DNA of 64,000 bases from Bacteroidales bacterium (GTDB taxonomy: Bacteria > Bacteroidota > Bacteroidia > Bacteroidales > CG2-30-32-10), in the NCBI GenBank assembly GCA_035353855.1, contig DAOQAK010000010.1:1-64000 (forward strand), written 5' to 3'. Shown here piece by piece: positions 50,008 to 61,169 of the stretch. The position numbers were made by a program, and so were the translations under genes. Each line of letters opens with the position of its first letter. Within the stretch, counting starts at the first letter, position 1. The notes under the pieces are model-generated. The model worked only from the letters and a program-made list of their open reading frames with translations, was not told the DNA's origin and searched no databases.

Positions 50008-52926
50008 ATGAGAATATTTGTCGTTGCTTTTCTGCTGTTTATAGGGTTGTCTTCAAATGCCCAGGTTTTACAAAACGATTCCTTATGGGTTGATTCCGTT
50101 TTTAATACGTTAACGCAGGATGATAAGATCACCCAGTTATTTATGGTTAACATATCGCCTGCCGGTGATACAAAGTATTTTGAAAATACTGCAAATACTA
50201 TTTGTAAATATAAGATAGGTGGAATAATCTATTTTAGGGGAAGTGCAAAAAAAATGGCTGCATGGACAAATTATTTTCAGAACCAGGCTAATGTTCCATT
50301 ACTCGTAGGGATTGATGCAGAATGGGGATTATCAATGCGGATGGATAGTGTTCCCGACTTTCCCAGGCAACTTACGCTTGGCGCTTTGCAAAACGACAGC
50401 CTGATTTATAAAATGGGTTATGAAATAGGCCGTGAATGCAAACGCTTAGGAATAAATATTGACTTTGCCCCTGTTGTTGACATTAACAGTAACCCCAAAA
50501 ATCCTGTGATAAACAGCCGCTCATTCGGTGAAAACAAATTTCTTGTAACACGCAAAGGGCTGATGTATATGAAAGGCCTGCAGGATGCAGGTATCATTGC
50601 ATGCGCAAAACATTTCCCAGGGCACGGTGATACCGATACTGATTCGCACCTGGATTTGCCCGTTATTCATCATTCTCCTGAAACCATTGATACGCTTGAC
50701 CTCTACCCATTCAAAGAATTGATCGCAAATAACGTTTCATCAATAATGGTGGGGCATTTGAATGTACCTGCTTTGGATACGGCAAAAGGAAGTATTTCAA
50801 GTTTATCAAAACCTGTTATAACAGATTTGTTACAAAACAAACTTTGTTATCGCGGGTTGATATTCAGCGATGCCCTTGATATGAAAGGGGTCAGCAATAC
50901 GTATAAAAATGGGGATGCCGAATTAAAAGCTTTGCAGGCGGGAATCGATATTCTTCTTTACCCGCAAGATATTGCAAAAGCGTTGCAAAAAATAAAAACA
51001 GCAATTGACAGTAATATTATTTCACAAAAATATATTGATGAAAAATGCAAGAAGGTTCTTCGTTTCAAATATTTAACAGGATTGAATTCTTTTAAACCCA
51101 TACAGGTAAACAAACTTTACAGCGATTTGAATTCAGATGATGCAATTAACCTGGGAAGAAAATTATATGAACAATCCATCACTTTGGTTAAGAACGAAAA
51201 AAATCTGGTTCCATTAAAGAATCTTGATTCGCTGAAAATAGCGTCAGTTGCCATTGGCGATAGTTCATTAAAATATTTTCAGTCGGTACTTTCCAGGTAT
51301 GATGCTATTGATGCATATGCTCTAAGTAAAGTGTGCAGTAAACAGCAATCCGATTCATTATTAAAAATTTTACAGAATTATAATTTAGTGATTGTAAGCA
51401 TTCATAAAACAACCTTTACACCGAATAATAATTTTGGGATTACACAATCGACCATTGATTTCATTGATGCATTAAGAAAAACAAAAAATATCATACTCGA
51501 TATTTTCGCCAATCCATACGCATTATCATTGCTTACAGGAACCGAAAATATTCCATCAATACTGGTTTCGTACCAGGACAATAATATTTCACAGGAAGAA
51601 TCAGCTCAAATTATTTTTGGAGGAATTTCTTCAGAAGGAAAATTACCGGTAACATCTTCTCCATTATTTCCGGCAAACACAGGAATTGTATCCGATTCCT
51701 TACACCGTTTAAAATATACTACTCCACAGGAATTGAATATTTCAACATCCGATCTTGCGCAAATCGATTCTATTGCATTAAATGGCATTCGCGAAAAAGC
51801 ATACCCCGGTTGTGTGATAATTGCCATAAAAGACGGAAAAGTTTTTTATAATAAATCATTTGGTTATCACACATACGACAACAAAGAGCCCATGCTCACC
51901 ACCGATATTTTCGATATGGCATCCATCACAAAAATTGCTGCTTCCACTATGGCAATTATGAAATTGTATGATGAAGGCCGCCTGAACATTGATAAAAATC
52001 TCGGGTATTACTTACGTTTAGTAAAAAGAACGAATAAAGAATATATTATCATAAGGGATCTGCTTGCTCACCAGGCGATGCTGAAGGCATGGATTCCATT
52101 TTATAAATCAACCATTAAAAATGGTAAAATCGATTACAACATTTATAAAAAAATAAAATCAGATAAATTCCCTTATCGCGTTGCCGATAGCATGTACATC
52201 CGTCGTGATTATCCCGACACTATATTAAAGACAATCATTGAATCCAATTTAAATTCCAAGAAAGAATATTTATACAGCGATATGGGATTTTATTTAATGA
52301 TGAAAATTATTGAAAGAAGAACAGGAAAACCATTTGAAAAATATATACAGGAAACATTTTACAAACCATTGGGTATGTCCACTGCCGGGTTTAATCCAAG
52401 AAAACGTTTCGATTTATCGAGAATTGTTCCAACAGAAATCGATACGGTATGGAGAAAGCAATTGGTGCACGGCGATGTAAACGATCAGGGAGCAGCAATG
52501 ATGGGTGGCGTATGCGGTCATGCAGGTTTATTCTGCAATGCTTATGATATGGCTACCTTATTACAAATGTTGTTGCAGAACGGACAGTATGCAGGTAAGC
52601 AATACCTGAAACCTGAAACGATACGTGAATTTACAAGATGCCAGTTTCCTGAAAATAAAAACCGGCGTGGATTGGGTTTTGACAAGCCTGTTCTCGACAC
52701 CAATGAAACAAGCCTGAACAGCAAAAAAGCATCACCATTGAGTTATGGGCATTCGGGATTTACAGGAACTTTTTTCTGGGTCGACCCTGCTGAAAATCTT
52801 ATTTATATTTTTCTTTCTAACCGCGTTCATCCCGATGCGAACAACACCAAGATAAATCAACTGGGTATCCGAACAAAAATTCACGATATTCTTTATGATG
52901 CTATTGCAAAAAGCAAAAAAAATTAA
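50008..52926 (+). CDS. GH3 beta-N-acetylglucosaminidase (NagZ-like) fused to a class C beta-lactamase-type hydrolase
   Basis: 972 residues from ATG 50008 (signal peptide MRIFVVAFLL...SSNAQ). An upstream TTG at 49972 is less likely. Residues about 25-560 form GH3 with KHFPGHGDTDTDSH (about 200) and SDALDMKGV. Residues 600-970 form a serine hydrolase with SITK (about 638), YSDMG and YGHSGFTG (about 912). The fusion is known in Bacteroidota and suits turnover of peptidoglycan fragments in the periplasm. Confidence 0.92.
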   Translation: MRIFVVAFLLFIGLSSNAQVLQNDSLWVDSVFNTLTQDDKITQLFMVNISPAGDTKYFENTANTICKYKIGGIIYFRGSAKKMAAWTNYFQNQANVPLLVGIDAEWGLSMRMDSVPDFPRQLTLGALQNDSLIYKMGYEIGRECKRLGINIDFAPVVDINSNPKNPVINSRSFGENKFLVTRKGLMYMKGLQDAGIIACAKHFPGHGDTDTDSHLDLPVIHHSPETIDTLDLYPFKELIANNVSSIMVGHLNVPALDTAKGSISSLSKPVITDLLQNKLCYRGLIFSDALDMKGVSNTYKNGDAELKALQAGIDILLYPQDIAKALQKIKTAIDSNIISQKYIDEKCKKVLRFKYLTGLNSFKPIQVNKLYSDLNSDDAINLGRKLYEQSITLVKNEKNLVPLKNLDSLKIASVAIGDSSLKYFQSVLSRYDAIDAYALSKVCSKQQSDSLLKILQNYNLVIVSIHKTTFTPNNNFGITQSTIDFIDALRKTKNIILDIFANPYALSLLTGTENIPSILVSYQDNNISQEESAQIIFGGISSEGKLPVTSSPLFPANTGIVSDSLHRLKYTTPQELNISTSDLAQIDSIALNGIREKAYPGCVIIAIKDGKVFYNKSFGYHTYDNKEPMLTTDIFDMASITKIAASTMAIMKLYDEGRLNIDKNLGYYLRLVKRTNKEYIIIRDLLAHQAMLKAWIPFYKSTIKNGKIDYNIYKKIKSDKFPYRVADSMYIRRDYPDTILKTIIESNLNSKKEYLYSDMGFYLMMKIIERRTGKPFEKYIQETFYKPLGMSTAGFNPRKRFDLSRIVPTEIDTVWRKQLVHGDVNDQGAAMMGGVCGHAGLFCNAYDMATLLQMLLQNGQYAGKQYLKPETIREFTRCQFPENKNRRGLGFDKPVLDTNETSLNSKKASPLSYGHSGFTGTFFWVDPAENLIYIFLSNRVHPDANNTKINQLGIRTKIHDILYDAIAKSKKN

Positions 52927-52957
52927 ATTTGCAATCAGTTAATCAAATTTGATTTAA

Positions 52958-55174
52958 ATGGGTACTAAAAAAGTTATACCACAAAGCAAACTTTCATCTG
53001 CGAAAGGAAGCATTCCCAAAACTCCTGTAACAGTGAGAAAGAACAGGAATGAATCGTATAACAAATTATATATTTTAATCCCTTTATTGCTTACTATTAT
53101 TGTTTATTCCGGTTCATTAAACAACGGATGGATAAAAAACTGGGACGACGGCGGCTATGTTACCGAAGGAGGAAGTAATAATTTCCTGTCAGCAAAAAGT
53201 ATTCATACACTTAAAGGCGAACAAATAAAAGAAGTGTTCACCGAGTTCTATAAAGGAAATTACCATCCTTTAACTACCTTGTTTTATGCAATTGAATACA
53301 GGCTTGTGGGTGACAATACATTTCTTTATCACTTTAATAATTTATTTTTTCACCTTCTCAATGTTTTTCTTGTATTTATATTTTTAAAACTGCTGACACG
53401 GCGTATTGAAATTGCAGCTATTGCAGCAGCTTTATTTGGCATACATCCAATGCATGTGGAATCGGTTGCATGGATTTCAGAAAGAAAAGACGTGCTTTAC
53501 ACTTTCTTCTTCCTGATTTCGATGATACAATATTTTTATTATTACACACGGAAAGAAAAAAAAGTAAGGTATTATATTTTTTCTTTAGTTGCATTTTTCT
53601 TATCGATGATGTCAAAATCAGCAGCAGTAACATTGCCGGTGGTTCTGCTTTTAATTGATTACTATTTAAAAAGAGAATGGTCGTGGAAAATGCTTTATGA
53701 AAAAATACCTTTTTTCTTGTTAGCATTAGCATTTGGCTTAACGGCAATTTTTTCGCAGGATAAAGCCGGTGCAATTCAGGATATTACTCCATTATTCAGC
53801 TTTTTCGAAAGGCTTCTGCTTTCAAGCGGTGCAACACTGACTTATATCTGGAAACTTTTTGTACCCATCGACCTTGTATGTATGTTTCCTTATCCAAACA
53901 GGATAGCAGGGCATTTGCCATTATTCTATTATTTGGCTCCGATTGTTCTTTTGCTTTTGGCATTTTTAATATATTTTTCAAAAAAATATAACAGGGATAT
54001 TATTTTCGGTTCATTGTTTTTTATCGTTACCATTTCGCTAGTATTGCAAATACTGCCTGTTGGCGGAGCTTTGCTTGCCGAACGTTATACTTATGTCCCT
54101 TACATAGGTTTCTTTTTGATTCTCGGAAAAGGTTATATTTTTTCACAGGAAAGTCAGAATACATTTTTAAAGAAAATAAAAATATTATTTCCTGTTATCT
54201 TAATAGCAGGTACAATTGTATTATCTGTAATGTCATACCAGCGCATTGAAAAATGGAAAGACGGGAAAATACTTTTTACCGATTTGATAAGTAAATATCC
54301 CAACCTACCTTTTGCTTTCAGTAACAGAGGATATTTCAATTTCAGTTTTGGTGAAGAATATTATGCAAAGGAGTATAAAAAATTCGGGTATCCCGATGCA
54401 AAAGCTATGGCATATGATAGCGCTCTTGCCGATTACAATAAATGCTTATCAGCTGATTCCACATTTCACAGGGGGTATAGCAACAGAGGTGTACTTTATT
54501 TTAATTTAGCTGAAAACAGCAAGAAAAACGGCACTATTACCAACCAGGTCAAACTGGATTCCATATATCAATTGGCAGCATTGGATTTTACAAAAGCATT
54601 AAATTACAGTGGAGACAATACCGATGCTCTTATCGGTCGTGCCAATACATACAGCACTCTTAAAAATTTCAAACTTGCGCTACCGGATTATGATAAATAC
54701 ATGCTCACCATAAAAAACGATGCAAAAGCTTATATATGGAGGGGTACAGCAAATTTTAACCTGGGAAATTACAAGCAGGCTTTCAACGATTTTAATACAG
54801 CTGTTAAGCTGGAACCAAAAAATGAAAATGCTTTGATGTGGCGAGGTGTGTCATATTACCAGGAAAAAAATTACCAGGCAGCGATTGCTGATTTAAGTCA
54901 ATCCATAAAATTAAACCCGGATAAATCGGAACCCTACTCATGGCGAGGCTTGGCATACTACGGACTTAAGCAACTTGAAAATGCAGTAAGTGACTATACA
55001 CAAGCGGTTACAATAAATCCGAAGGATGCCGTTTCATTTGTGAATCGTTCACAGGCAAATTATGAATTGGGTAATTACAAACAGGCATTTAAAGACCAGT
55101 GCTCAGCCGGCGACCTTCATTATGCTTTGAATAAAGATTTCTTTTTTAAGCTGGAAGCTTTAGCAAGAAAATAA
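52958..55174 (+). CDS. multi-pass membrane protein with C-terminal TPR domain (TMTC-like), II
   Basis: 738 residues. About ten membrane helices (40-430) include IKNWDDGGYVTEG, YHPLTTLFYAIEY, FGIHPMHVESVAWISERKD and LAERYTYVPYIG. Five or six TPR units follow from about 460, though the first part contains a longer non-TPR insert. The E-R-K-D and ERYxY motifs match the TMTC-like branch. It starts 31 bp after the GH3 fusion, so co-transcription is possible. Confidence 0.75.
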   Translation: MGTKKVIPQSKLSSAKGSIPKTPVTVRKNRNESYNKLYILIPLLLTIIVYSGSLNNGWIKNWDDGGYVTEGGSNNFLSAKSIHTLKGEQIKEVFTEFYKGNYHPLTTLFYAIEYRLVGDNTFLYHFNNLFFHLLNVFLVFIFLKLLTRRIEIAAIAAALFGIHPMHVESVAWISERKDVLYTFFFLISMIQYFYYYTRKEKKVRYYIFSLVAFFLSMMSKSAAVTLPVVLLLIDYYLKREWSWKMLYEKIPFFLLALAFGLTAIFSQDKAGAIQDITPLFSFFERLLLSSGATLTYIWKLFVPIDLVCMFPYPNRIAGHLPLFYYLAPIVLLLLAFLIYFSKKYNRDIIFGSLFFIVTISLVLQILPVGGALLAERYTYVPYIGFFLILGKGYIFSQESQNTFLKKIKILFPVILIAGTIVLSVMSYQRIEKWKDGKILFTDLISKYPNLPFAFSNRGYFNFSFGEEYYAKEYKKFGYPDAKAMAYDSALADYNKCLSADSTFHRGYSNRGVLYFNLAENSKKNGTITNQVKLDSIYQLAALDFTKALNYSGDNTDALIGRANTYSTLKNFKLALPDYDKYMLTIKNDAKAYIWRGTANFNLGNYKQAFNDFNTAVKLEPKNENALMWRGVSYYQEKNYQAAIADLSQSIKLNPDKSEPYSWRGLAYYGLKQLENAVSDYTQAVTINPKDAVSFVNRSQANYELGNYKQAFKDQCSAGDLHYALNKDFFFKLEALARK

Positions 55175-55747
55175 TTACTCCATGAACTGGATTTCAAAAT
55201 CATCAACAAATATATCAGCGCTGCCTTTACTTATCCATACATAAATTGAAACACGGTCATTTTCTGTTAAATTATCTGGGAATTTAAAACTGCCTGTTGC
55301 TTCAAACCATTTTCCTAATTCTGTTACAAAATATTTTAATCCTGACGACTGCCAGTATACAGAAGAGTCATTCCTGTTAATATCACAAACAATACCTGCA
55401 TCAAAATCCATACTGGTTGCAGATACCCATACCCGCACCAAAGCCTTTTTAATTTTTTTTGTAGTGAAATCCTGAATTTTGGAACTGAAACCAAAACTAT
55501 ATTGTGCATCCTTATTGATTTTTGAACAATGCATTCCCGAATGCCCTGTTGTTTTAATAACCTTCGGAGAAGATATTTCCCAGCAATTAATATTCTCCAT
55601 ATTGTTTGAAAAATATAAATCATTATGCAGCATCACTGTATCGCCTTTATCTTCTTTCTCTATATCATCTTTCCTGTTTGAAGGACGTGTGCAACCTATT
55701 ATCAATAAAAACATAAAACTAATTGCCAGAATAATATTATTTCTCAT
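55175..55747 (-). CDS. lipoprotein with carbohydrate-binding-like beta domain
   Basis: 190 residues with signal LLIIGC. The mature part (NNMENINCWEIS... HSGMHCSKINKDAQYSFGFSSKI... VRVWVSA...) has the shape of a CBM-type jelly roll with terminal DIFVDDFEI. No exact family. The stop abuts the convergent membrane protein gene. Confidence 0.65.
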   Translation of the reverse strand: MRNNIILAISFMFLLIIGCTRPSNRKDDIEKEDKGDTVMLHNDLYFSNNMENINCWEISSPKVIKTTGHSGMHCSKINKDAQYSFGFSSKIQDFTTKKIKKALVRVWVSATSMDFDAGIVCDINRNDSSVYWQSSGLKYFVTELGKWFEATGSFKFPDNLTENDRVSIYVWISKGSADIFVDDFEIQFME

Positions 55748-55818
55748 ATTAAAATTTTTTACAAAAATAATAAGTCATTTGAATTTCGTAGATTTGTGAA
55801 CAGAAATTTTTCTGACTT

Positions 55819-56568
55819 ATGTTAAAAAATAAAAAAATTATTGTTGTAATGCCGGCATATAATGCCGAAAAAACTTTAGAAACAACTTATAACGAAATTC
55901 CTTTCGATATTGTTGATGATGTTATTATTGTTGATGATGCAAGCAGTGACGGAACTGTTGAACTGGCAAAAAAAATTGGCATCAGGAATGTTATTTGTCA
56001 TGAAGAAAATAAAGGTTACGGAGGCAACCAGAAAACCTGCTATGACACCGCATTATCATTAGGCGCCGATATAGTAATAATGCTCCATCCCGATTATCAA
56101 TACACGCCAAAACTTATTCCTTCTATGGCTCACATTATTGCCAACGATTTATATCAGGTTGTTCTTGGTTCCCGCATCCTGGGAAAAGGCGCTTTAAGAG
56201 GCGGAATGCCTTTATATAAATATATGTTTAACCGTTTCCTCACATTGTCACAAAATTTGTTGATAAACGAAAAAATTTCAGAATATCATACCGGTTACAG
56301 GGCTTTCTCACGCGAGGTGCTTGAAAAAATTGATTATCATGCAAACTCCGATGATTTTGTTTTCGACAATCAAATGCTTTCACAAATTATTTATGCAGGG
56401 TTTCATATTGGAGAAGTTACTTGTCCTACAAAATATTTTCCCGAAGCATCGTCAATTAATTTCAGAAGAAGTATGAAATACGGTATGGGAGTAATGGGAA
56501 CATCGTTCAAACATTTTCTGCAACGCACAGGATTAGCAAAATTCAAAATATATAAACTTAAAAAATAA
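55819..56568 (+). CDS. glycosyltransferase family 2
   Basis: 249 residues. GT-A fold: VVMPAYNAEKTLETTYNEI, DVIIVDDASSDGT (metal-binding aspartates) and then GYGGNQKTCYDTAL, MLHPDYQYTP, GSRI and EYHTGYRAFSR. It resembles dolichol-phosphate mannosyltransferase-type enzymes that feed lipid-linked sugars. It is followed immediately by a methyltransferase. Confidence 0.88.
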   Translation: MLKNKKIIVVMPAYNAEKTLETTYNEIPFDIVDDVIIVDDASSDGTVELAKKIGIRNVICHEENKGYGGNQKTCYDTALSLGADIVIMLHPDYQYTPKLIPSMAHIIANDLYQVVLGSRILGKGALRGGMPLYKYMFNRFLTLSQNLLINEKISEYHTGYRAFSREVLEKIDYHANSDDFVFDNQMLSQIIYAGFHIGEVTCPTKYFPEASSINFRRSMKYGMGVMGTSFKHFLQRTGLAKFKIYKLKK

Positions 56569-56569
56569 C

Positions 56570-57529
56570 GTGGAGCAGCAGTGTTCATGCAGGTTCTGTA
56601 ACAGCAAAGCCACAAAAAAGCTTTATTCTGCAATAGATATATTTGATGAAAGCTGGTTTATTTATCAATGTTCATCATGTGGCGCTTATTTCCTTGCTCC
56701 TTTTCCTGGTACTGCCATTTTACGCAAAGCTTACGATGCAGCATATTATGGCACAGGAAAAAATAAATTTATTTTTTCGGTAGAACATTTCATTGATTTT
56801 TTCAGAAAAAGAAAAGCAAAAAATATTTCAAAGATGATCCCCGTTAATGCCAAGTTACTTGATATAGGCTGTGGAAACGGGAGATTTTTAAAACATCTTT
56901 CATCGCTTGGCAGATATGAGTTACACGGAACAGAAATTGAAGGAGGCTCTGCAATCCGTGCATCGCATATAAATGAAATAAAATTAAAAATAGGACAAAT
57001 CAATATAGATGATTTTCCTGAAAATTATTTTGATACGATTACATTGTTTCATGTTTTTGAACATCTTGAAAAACCAAAAGAAACACTGGAAATCATTTCT
57101 AAAATTTTAAAAAAGAATGGACTTTTAATTTTAACTTTTCCAAATATTTCTAGCTGGCAGGCAAAACTTTTCAAAGGGAACTGGTATCACCTTGACCCGC
57201 CACGTCATCTTATTTTTTTCAATCCTGAGAACTTCATTAAAATAATGGATACTTTGGGCTTTGCATTAAAAAAGAAAAGTTATTTTTCATTTGAGCAAAA
57301 CCCTTACGGATGGGTTCAAAGTATTCTCAACTCTATAAATAACAGACGTGAATTTTTATATGAACGACTGAAAGGAAATAAAACTTATGCTCCTGAAAAT
57401 GGTTTTATAAAATATTTTTTGAATATGATTTTTTTTATTTTCACTTTTCCTTTTTTTGCAATATTTGATTTTATCGAATCTCTTTTTCATAAAGGAGCGA
57501 CTGTAAAAATGGAATTCATAAAAAAATAA
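56570..57529 (+). CDS. class I SAM-dependent methyltransferase with N-terminal zinc ribbon
   Basis: 319 residues starting with GTG at 56570, 1 bp after the GT2 stop. CRFCNSK and YQCSSCGAYFLAPFP (CxxC pairs at about 7-10 and 36-39) form a zinc ribbon. Motif I is LLDIGCGNGRFLKHL (about 98). FHVFEHLEKPKETL and ISSWQAKLF-NWYHLDPPRHL fit sugar or lipid methyltransferases of surface-polysaccharide loci. It ends in a hydrophobic helix. Confidence 0.85.
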   Translation: MEQQCSCRFCNSKATKKLYSAIDIFDESWFIYQCSSCGAYFLAPFPGTAILRKAYDAAYYGTGKNKFIFSVEHFIDFFRKRKAKNISKMIPVNAKLLDIGCGNGRFLKHLSSLGRYELHGTEIEGGSAIRASHINEIKLKIGQINIDDFPENYFDTITLFHVFEHLEKPKETLEIISKILKKNGLLILTFPNISSWQAKLFKGNWYHLDPPRHLIFFNPENFIKIMDTLGFALKKKSYFSFEQNPYGWVQSILNSINNRREFLYERLKGNKTYAPENGFIKYFLNMIFFIFTFPFFAIFDFIESLFHKGATVKMEFIKK

Positions 57530-57543
57530 TTTTATATACAAAT

Positions 57544-58344
<801 letters not shown>

Positions 58345-58350
58345 TATTTT

Positions 58351-59010
58351 ATGCAGGATACACTTATGGGTATTGGCAGACCATCAGGAATGATGATAAC
58401 ATGGATAATCATTATTGTTACATGTATTTTTTCAATTACCGCATTTAACCGGCGTGATATTTTCGATCGATGGAAATTTAACCCGTATATCATTATTCAA
58501 AGCAAACAATGGTATCGTTTTTTTACATACAGTTTGTTGCATGCTGACTGGGTTCACCTTACAATGAATATGTTTGTTCTTTATTCTTTTGGTGAACTTG
58601 TTGAGATTTATATGAAATATTATTTTGGAATAAAAGGTTTAATGCTTTATGCTTTACTTTATATTGGTGGAGTTTTTCTTTCTGTGGTGCCTTCATTCGA
58701 AAAACATAAGCTTCACAGCTGGTATAATGCCGTGGGTGCATCGGGAGCTGTTTCAGCAGTGGTTTTTTCAAGCATCATCATTATGCCTTCAATGAAAATG
58801 TATTTGCTTTTCCTGCCTTTTCCTATCTCTGCACCAATATTTGGAATTCTTTACCTGATTTTTTCAGCATATATGGCACGTAAAGCCAGCGATAACATAG
58901 GTCATGACGCACATTTCTGGGGAGCATTATTTGGTGCACTTTTTACTATTGCATTAAAACCGGCACTTGCAATTTCATTCTATTACCAGCTTCTTCACTC
59001 TATATTTTGA
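58351..59010 (+). CDS. rhomboid family intramembrane serine protease
   Basis: 219 residues with six membrane helices. The catalytic serine is in GASGAVSAV (about 130), the histidine in DAHFWGALFG (about 190). An H-x-x-x-N pair of the second helix is at LHADWVHLTMNMF. The N-terminal WYRFFTYSLLH is typical. It cleaves membrane-spanning substrates. Confidence 0.88.
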   Translation: MQDTLMGIGRPSGMMITWIIIIVTCIFSITAFNRRDIFDRWKFNPYIIIQSKQWYRFFTYSLLHADWVHLTMNMFVLYSFGELVEIYMKYYFGIKGLMLYALLYIGGVFLSVVPSFEKHKLHSWYNAVGASGAVSAVVFSSIIIMPSMKMYLLFLPFPISAPIFGILYLIFSAYMARKASDNIGHDAHFWGALFGALFTIALKPALAISFYYQLLHSIF

Positions 59011-59018
59011 TATACCGG

Positions 59019-61163
59019 TTACCTGCAATATTTTTCAATCAGGTTTTTATCCACATTAAAATCAAGTTCACTGGCTTTTTTAAAATCATTGCATACATTC
59101 GATGTATTGCCTATTGCAATATTTATCAAAGCTCTTTCATAATATGCGGGTGCATAATCTTTAGCATTTTCAATTACAAAATTAATATCCGATAAAGCAT
59201 CTTCATATTCTTTTTTCTGATATTTAACATCTCCTAAATAACATAAATACATTGGATTTCCGGGCTTTTCCTGTAGTATTGTATTTAAATCATCTATTGC
59301 TTTATCATACTGTTGAAGAAATTTGTAACACTTTGCGCGGGTATATCTCGCATCAGTTAATGCCTGATTGATATCAAGGGATTTATTCAAATCAGCAAGC
59401 GCTAATTGATATTCATTTGTTTCAAAATAGATCAGTCCACGGCAATAATAACAAACATCCATGGTATCGCCCATGCTTATTGCTTTATTAATATCGGTCA
59501 ATGCTTCATTATATCTTTGAATTTTACACAACGACATTGCCCTGTTATAATATGCATTAGCGTAATCCGGCAGAAATGATAAAGTGATATTGCAATCGGT
59601 TATGGCGCTATCATATTCTTCTGTTTGAACATAAAGACAACTGCGGTTGTAATATGCTTTTGAAAATTTTGGAGACAATTCTATTGCATTATTAAAATCT
59701 TTTAATGCTTCCTGATATTTTTCTTTTTTAAGATATATATACCCCCTGTTATTATATGCAACCGCATACGTTGAATCAACTGTTATTGCTTTGGAATAAT
59801 CCTTTAACGCTTTTTCATAATCAGATGACAGAGTATAATAATCACCACGTGCAACATATGCCAGAACAGCTTTATTATCTTTTTCAATAACATCAGACCA
59901 AAGTTTTACAGGGCTTTTCCATGCATCAATTCTTAAAAAGGTCAGGTATATAAATAAAATTACATATAAAAAAATCAATGCATTAAAAAAATACCTGTAA
60001 GCCACTCCAATAAATTTATAATCTTTGAATTGATCGTATAAATATCCAACTATCAGCAATAATCCTATATATGACACATATGAATATCGTTCTGCGACCA
60101 CTGTATCACCAACAGGAAGTATTGGTAAAATAATTGATATGCCCGCAAGATAAAAAAGAAATCCGCCAATAATAACCCTGTTATTTTTCACATATTTAAT
60201 AACCAGGTAAATCACAACCAGAAAAACAATAAATGAAAAATAATAAACTATTGGCAACATTCCGTGATGCAGTAATGGATAAAAATGTTTTGCCGAAAGC
60301 CCAACTGGAATAATCAGTTTAAAAGCATAAAACAATAATGCGTATGAAACAAAAAATATTCTGTCGACTATTGAATAATCAGCTAATGTATTTATTCCTT
60401 CAACAGAACGGGCTGCCAGTATTGCAATAATTCCGAATGATAATGAAAAAGCAAAAAAAGGTAATTTTTCAAACAAGGTATTTAAATTTATTTTTCTTTC
60501 ATTAAAATAATCGATAACCATTAACAATAACGGAAATACTATTGCCAGAGGTTTTGAAAGTAATGCAAGAATAAAAAATACAAGTGTCAGTATAATATAT
60601 TTTCTTTTAAAATCATTTTTTAAATATTTTAAATAATGAATAAGTCCACCCAGTATGAATGCCGTACACAATAAATCTTTTCTTTCCGAGAGCCACAATA
60701 CCGATTCGGAGATCATAGGATGAACAGCAAAAATAAGAGCAACAATAAATGCAATATTCAATTTTCCTTTGAGCAATAACACAAACCTATACACCAACCA
60801 GATATTCAATAAATGAAATAATAAATTTATCACATGATAATGTGTATAGCCTATTCCAAATATTGATTTCTCAATAGACCAGGATAAGGTTACCAGCGGA
60901 TGATACATTCCATTTATAAATGTTGAAAAAATCGCGATAAGATTATTTATTGATATGCCCTGGGCTAAAGGATTATTTATAATTAAAACATCATCATCGT
61001 AATTGGTAAAACCGTTTTGAAAAGATTTCAGATATAACAAAAAAGAAAGTAATAAAATAGCCGCTAAAGGTAATGCCTGCGAAATGAATTGTGATTTTTC
61101 CTTTGTAATACCGGGCATACCGGTAGTTTTCTTTTTATAATTATTTTTTTTGTTTTCCGTCAT
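59019..61163 (-). CDS. multi-pass membrane protein with C-terminal TPR domain (TMTC-like), III
   Basis: 714 residues with about ten helices (30-410) and the same landmark motifs as the gene at 52958 (FTNYDDDVLI, YHPLVTLSWSIEK, FAVHPMISESVLWLSERKD, VAERYSYVSYIG). About nine TPR units follow from 425. It is 6 bp downstream of the OmpA/PD40 gene on the same strand. Role as a glycosyltransferase is inferred only from the layout. Confidence 0.75.
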   Translation of the reverse strand: MTENKKNNYKKKTTGMPGITKEKSQFISQALPLAAILLLSFLLYLKSFQNGFTNYDDDVLIINNPLAQGISINNLIAIFSTFINGMYHPLVTLSWSIEKSIFGIGYTHYHVINLLFHLLNIWLVYRFVLLLKGKLNIAFIVALIFAVHPMISESVLWLSERKDLLCTAFILGGLIHYLKYLKNDFKRKYIILTLVFFILALLSKPLAIVFPLLLMVIDYFNERKINLNTLFEKLPFFAFSLSFGIIAILAARSVEGINTLADYSIVDRIFFVSYALLFYAFKLIIPVGLSAKHFYPLLHHGMLPIVYYFSFIVFLVVIYLVIKYVKNNRVIIGGFLFYLAGISIILPILPVGDTVVAERYSYVSYIGLLLIVGYLYDQFKDYKFIGVAYRYFFNALIFLYVILFIYLTFLRIDAWKSPVKLWSDVIEKDNKAVLAYVARGDYYTLSSDYEKALKDYSKAITVDSTYAVAYNNRGYIYLKKEKYQEALKDFNNAIELSPKFSKAYYNRSCLYVQTEEYDSAITDCNITLSFLPDYANAYYNRAMSLCKIQRYNEALTDINKAISMGDTMDVCYYCRGLIYFETNEYQLALADLNKSLDINQALTDARYTRAKCYKFLQQYDKAIDDLNTILQEKPGNPMYLCYLGDVKYQKKEYEDALSDINFVIENAKDYAPAYYERALINIAIGNTSNVCNDFKKASELDFNVDKNLIEKYCR

Positions 61164-61169
61164 CAGAAA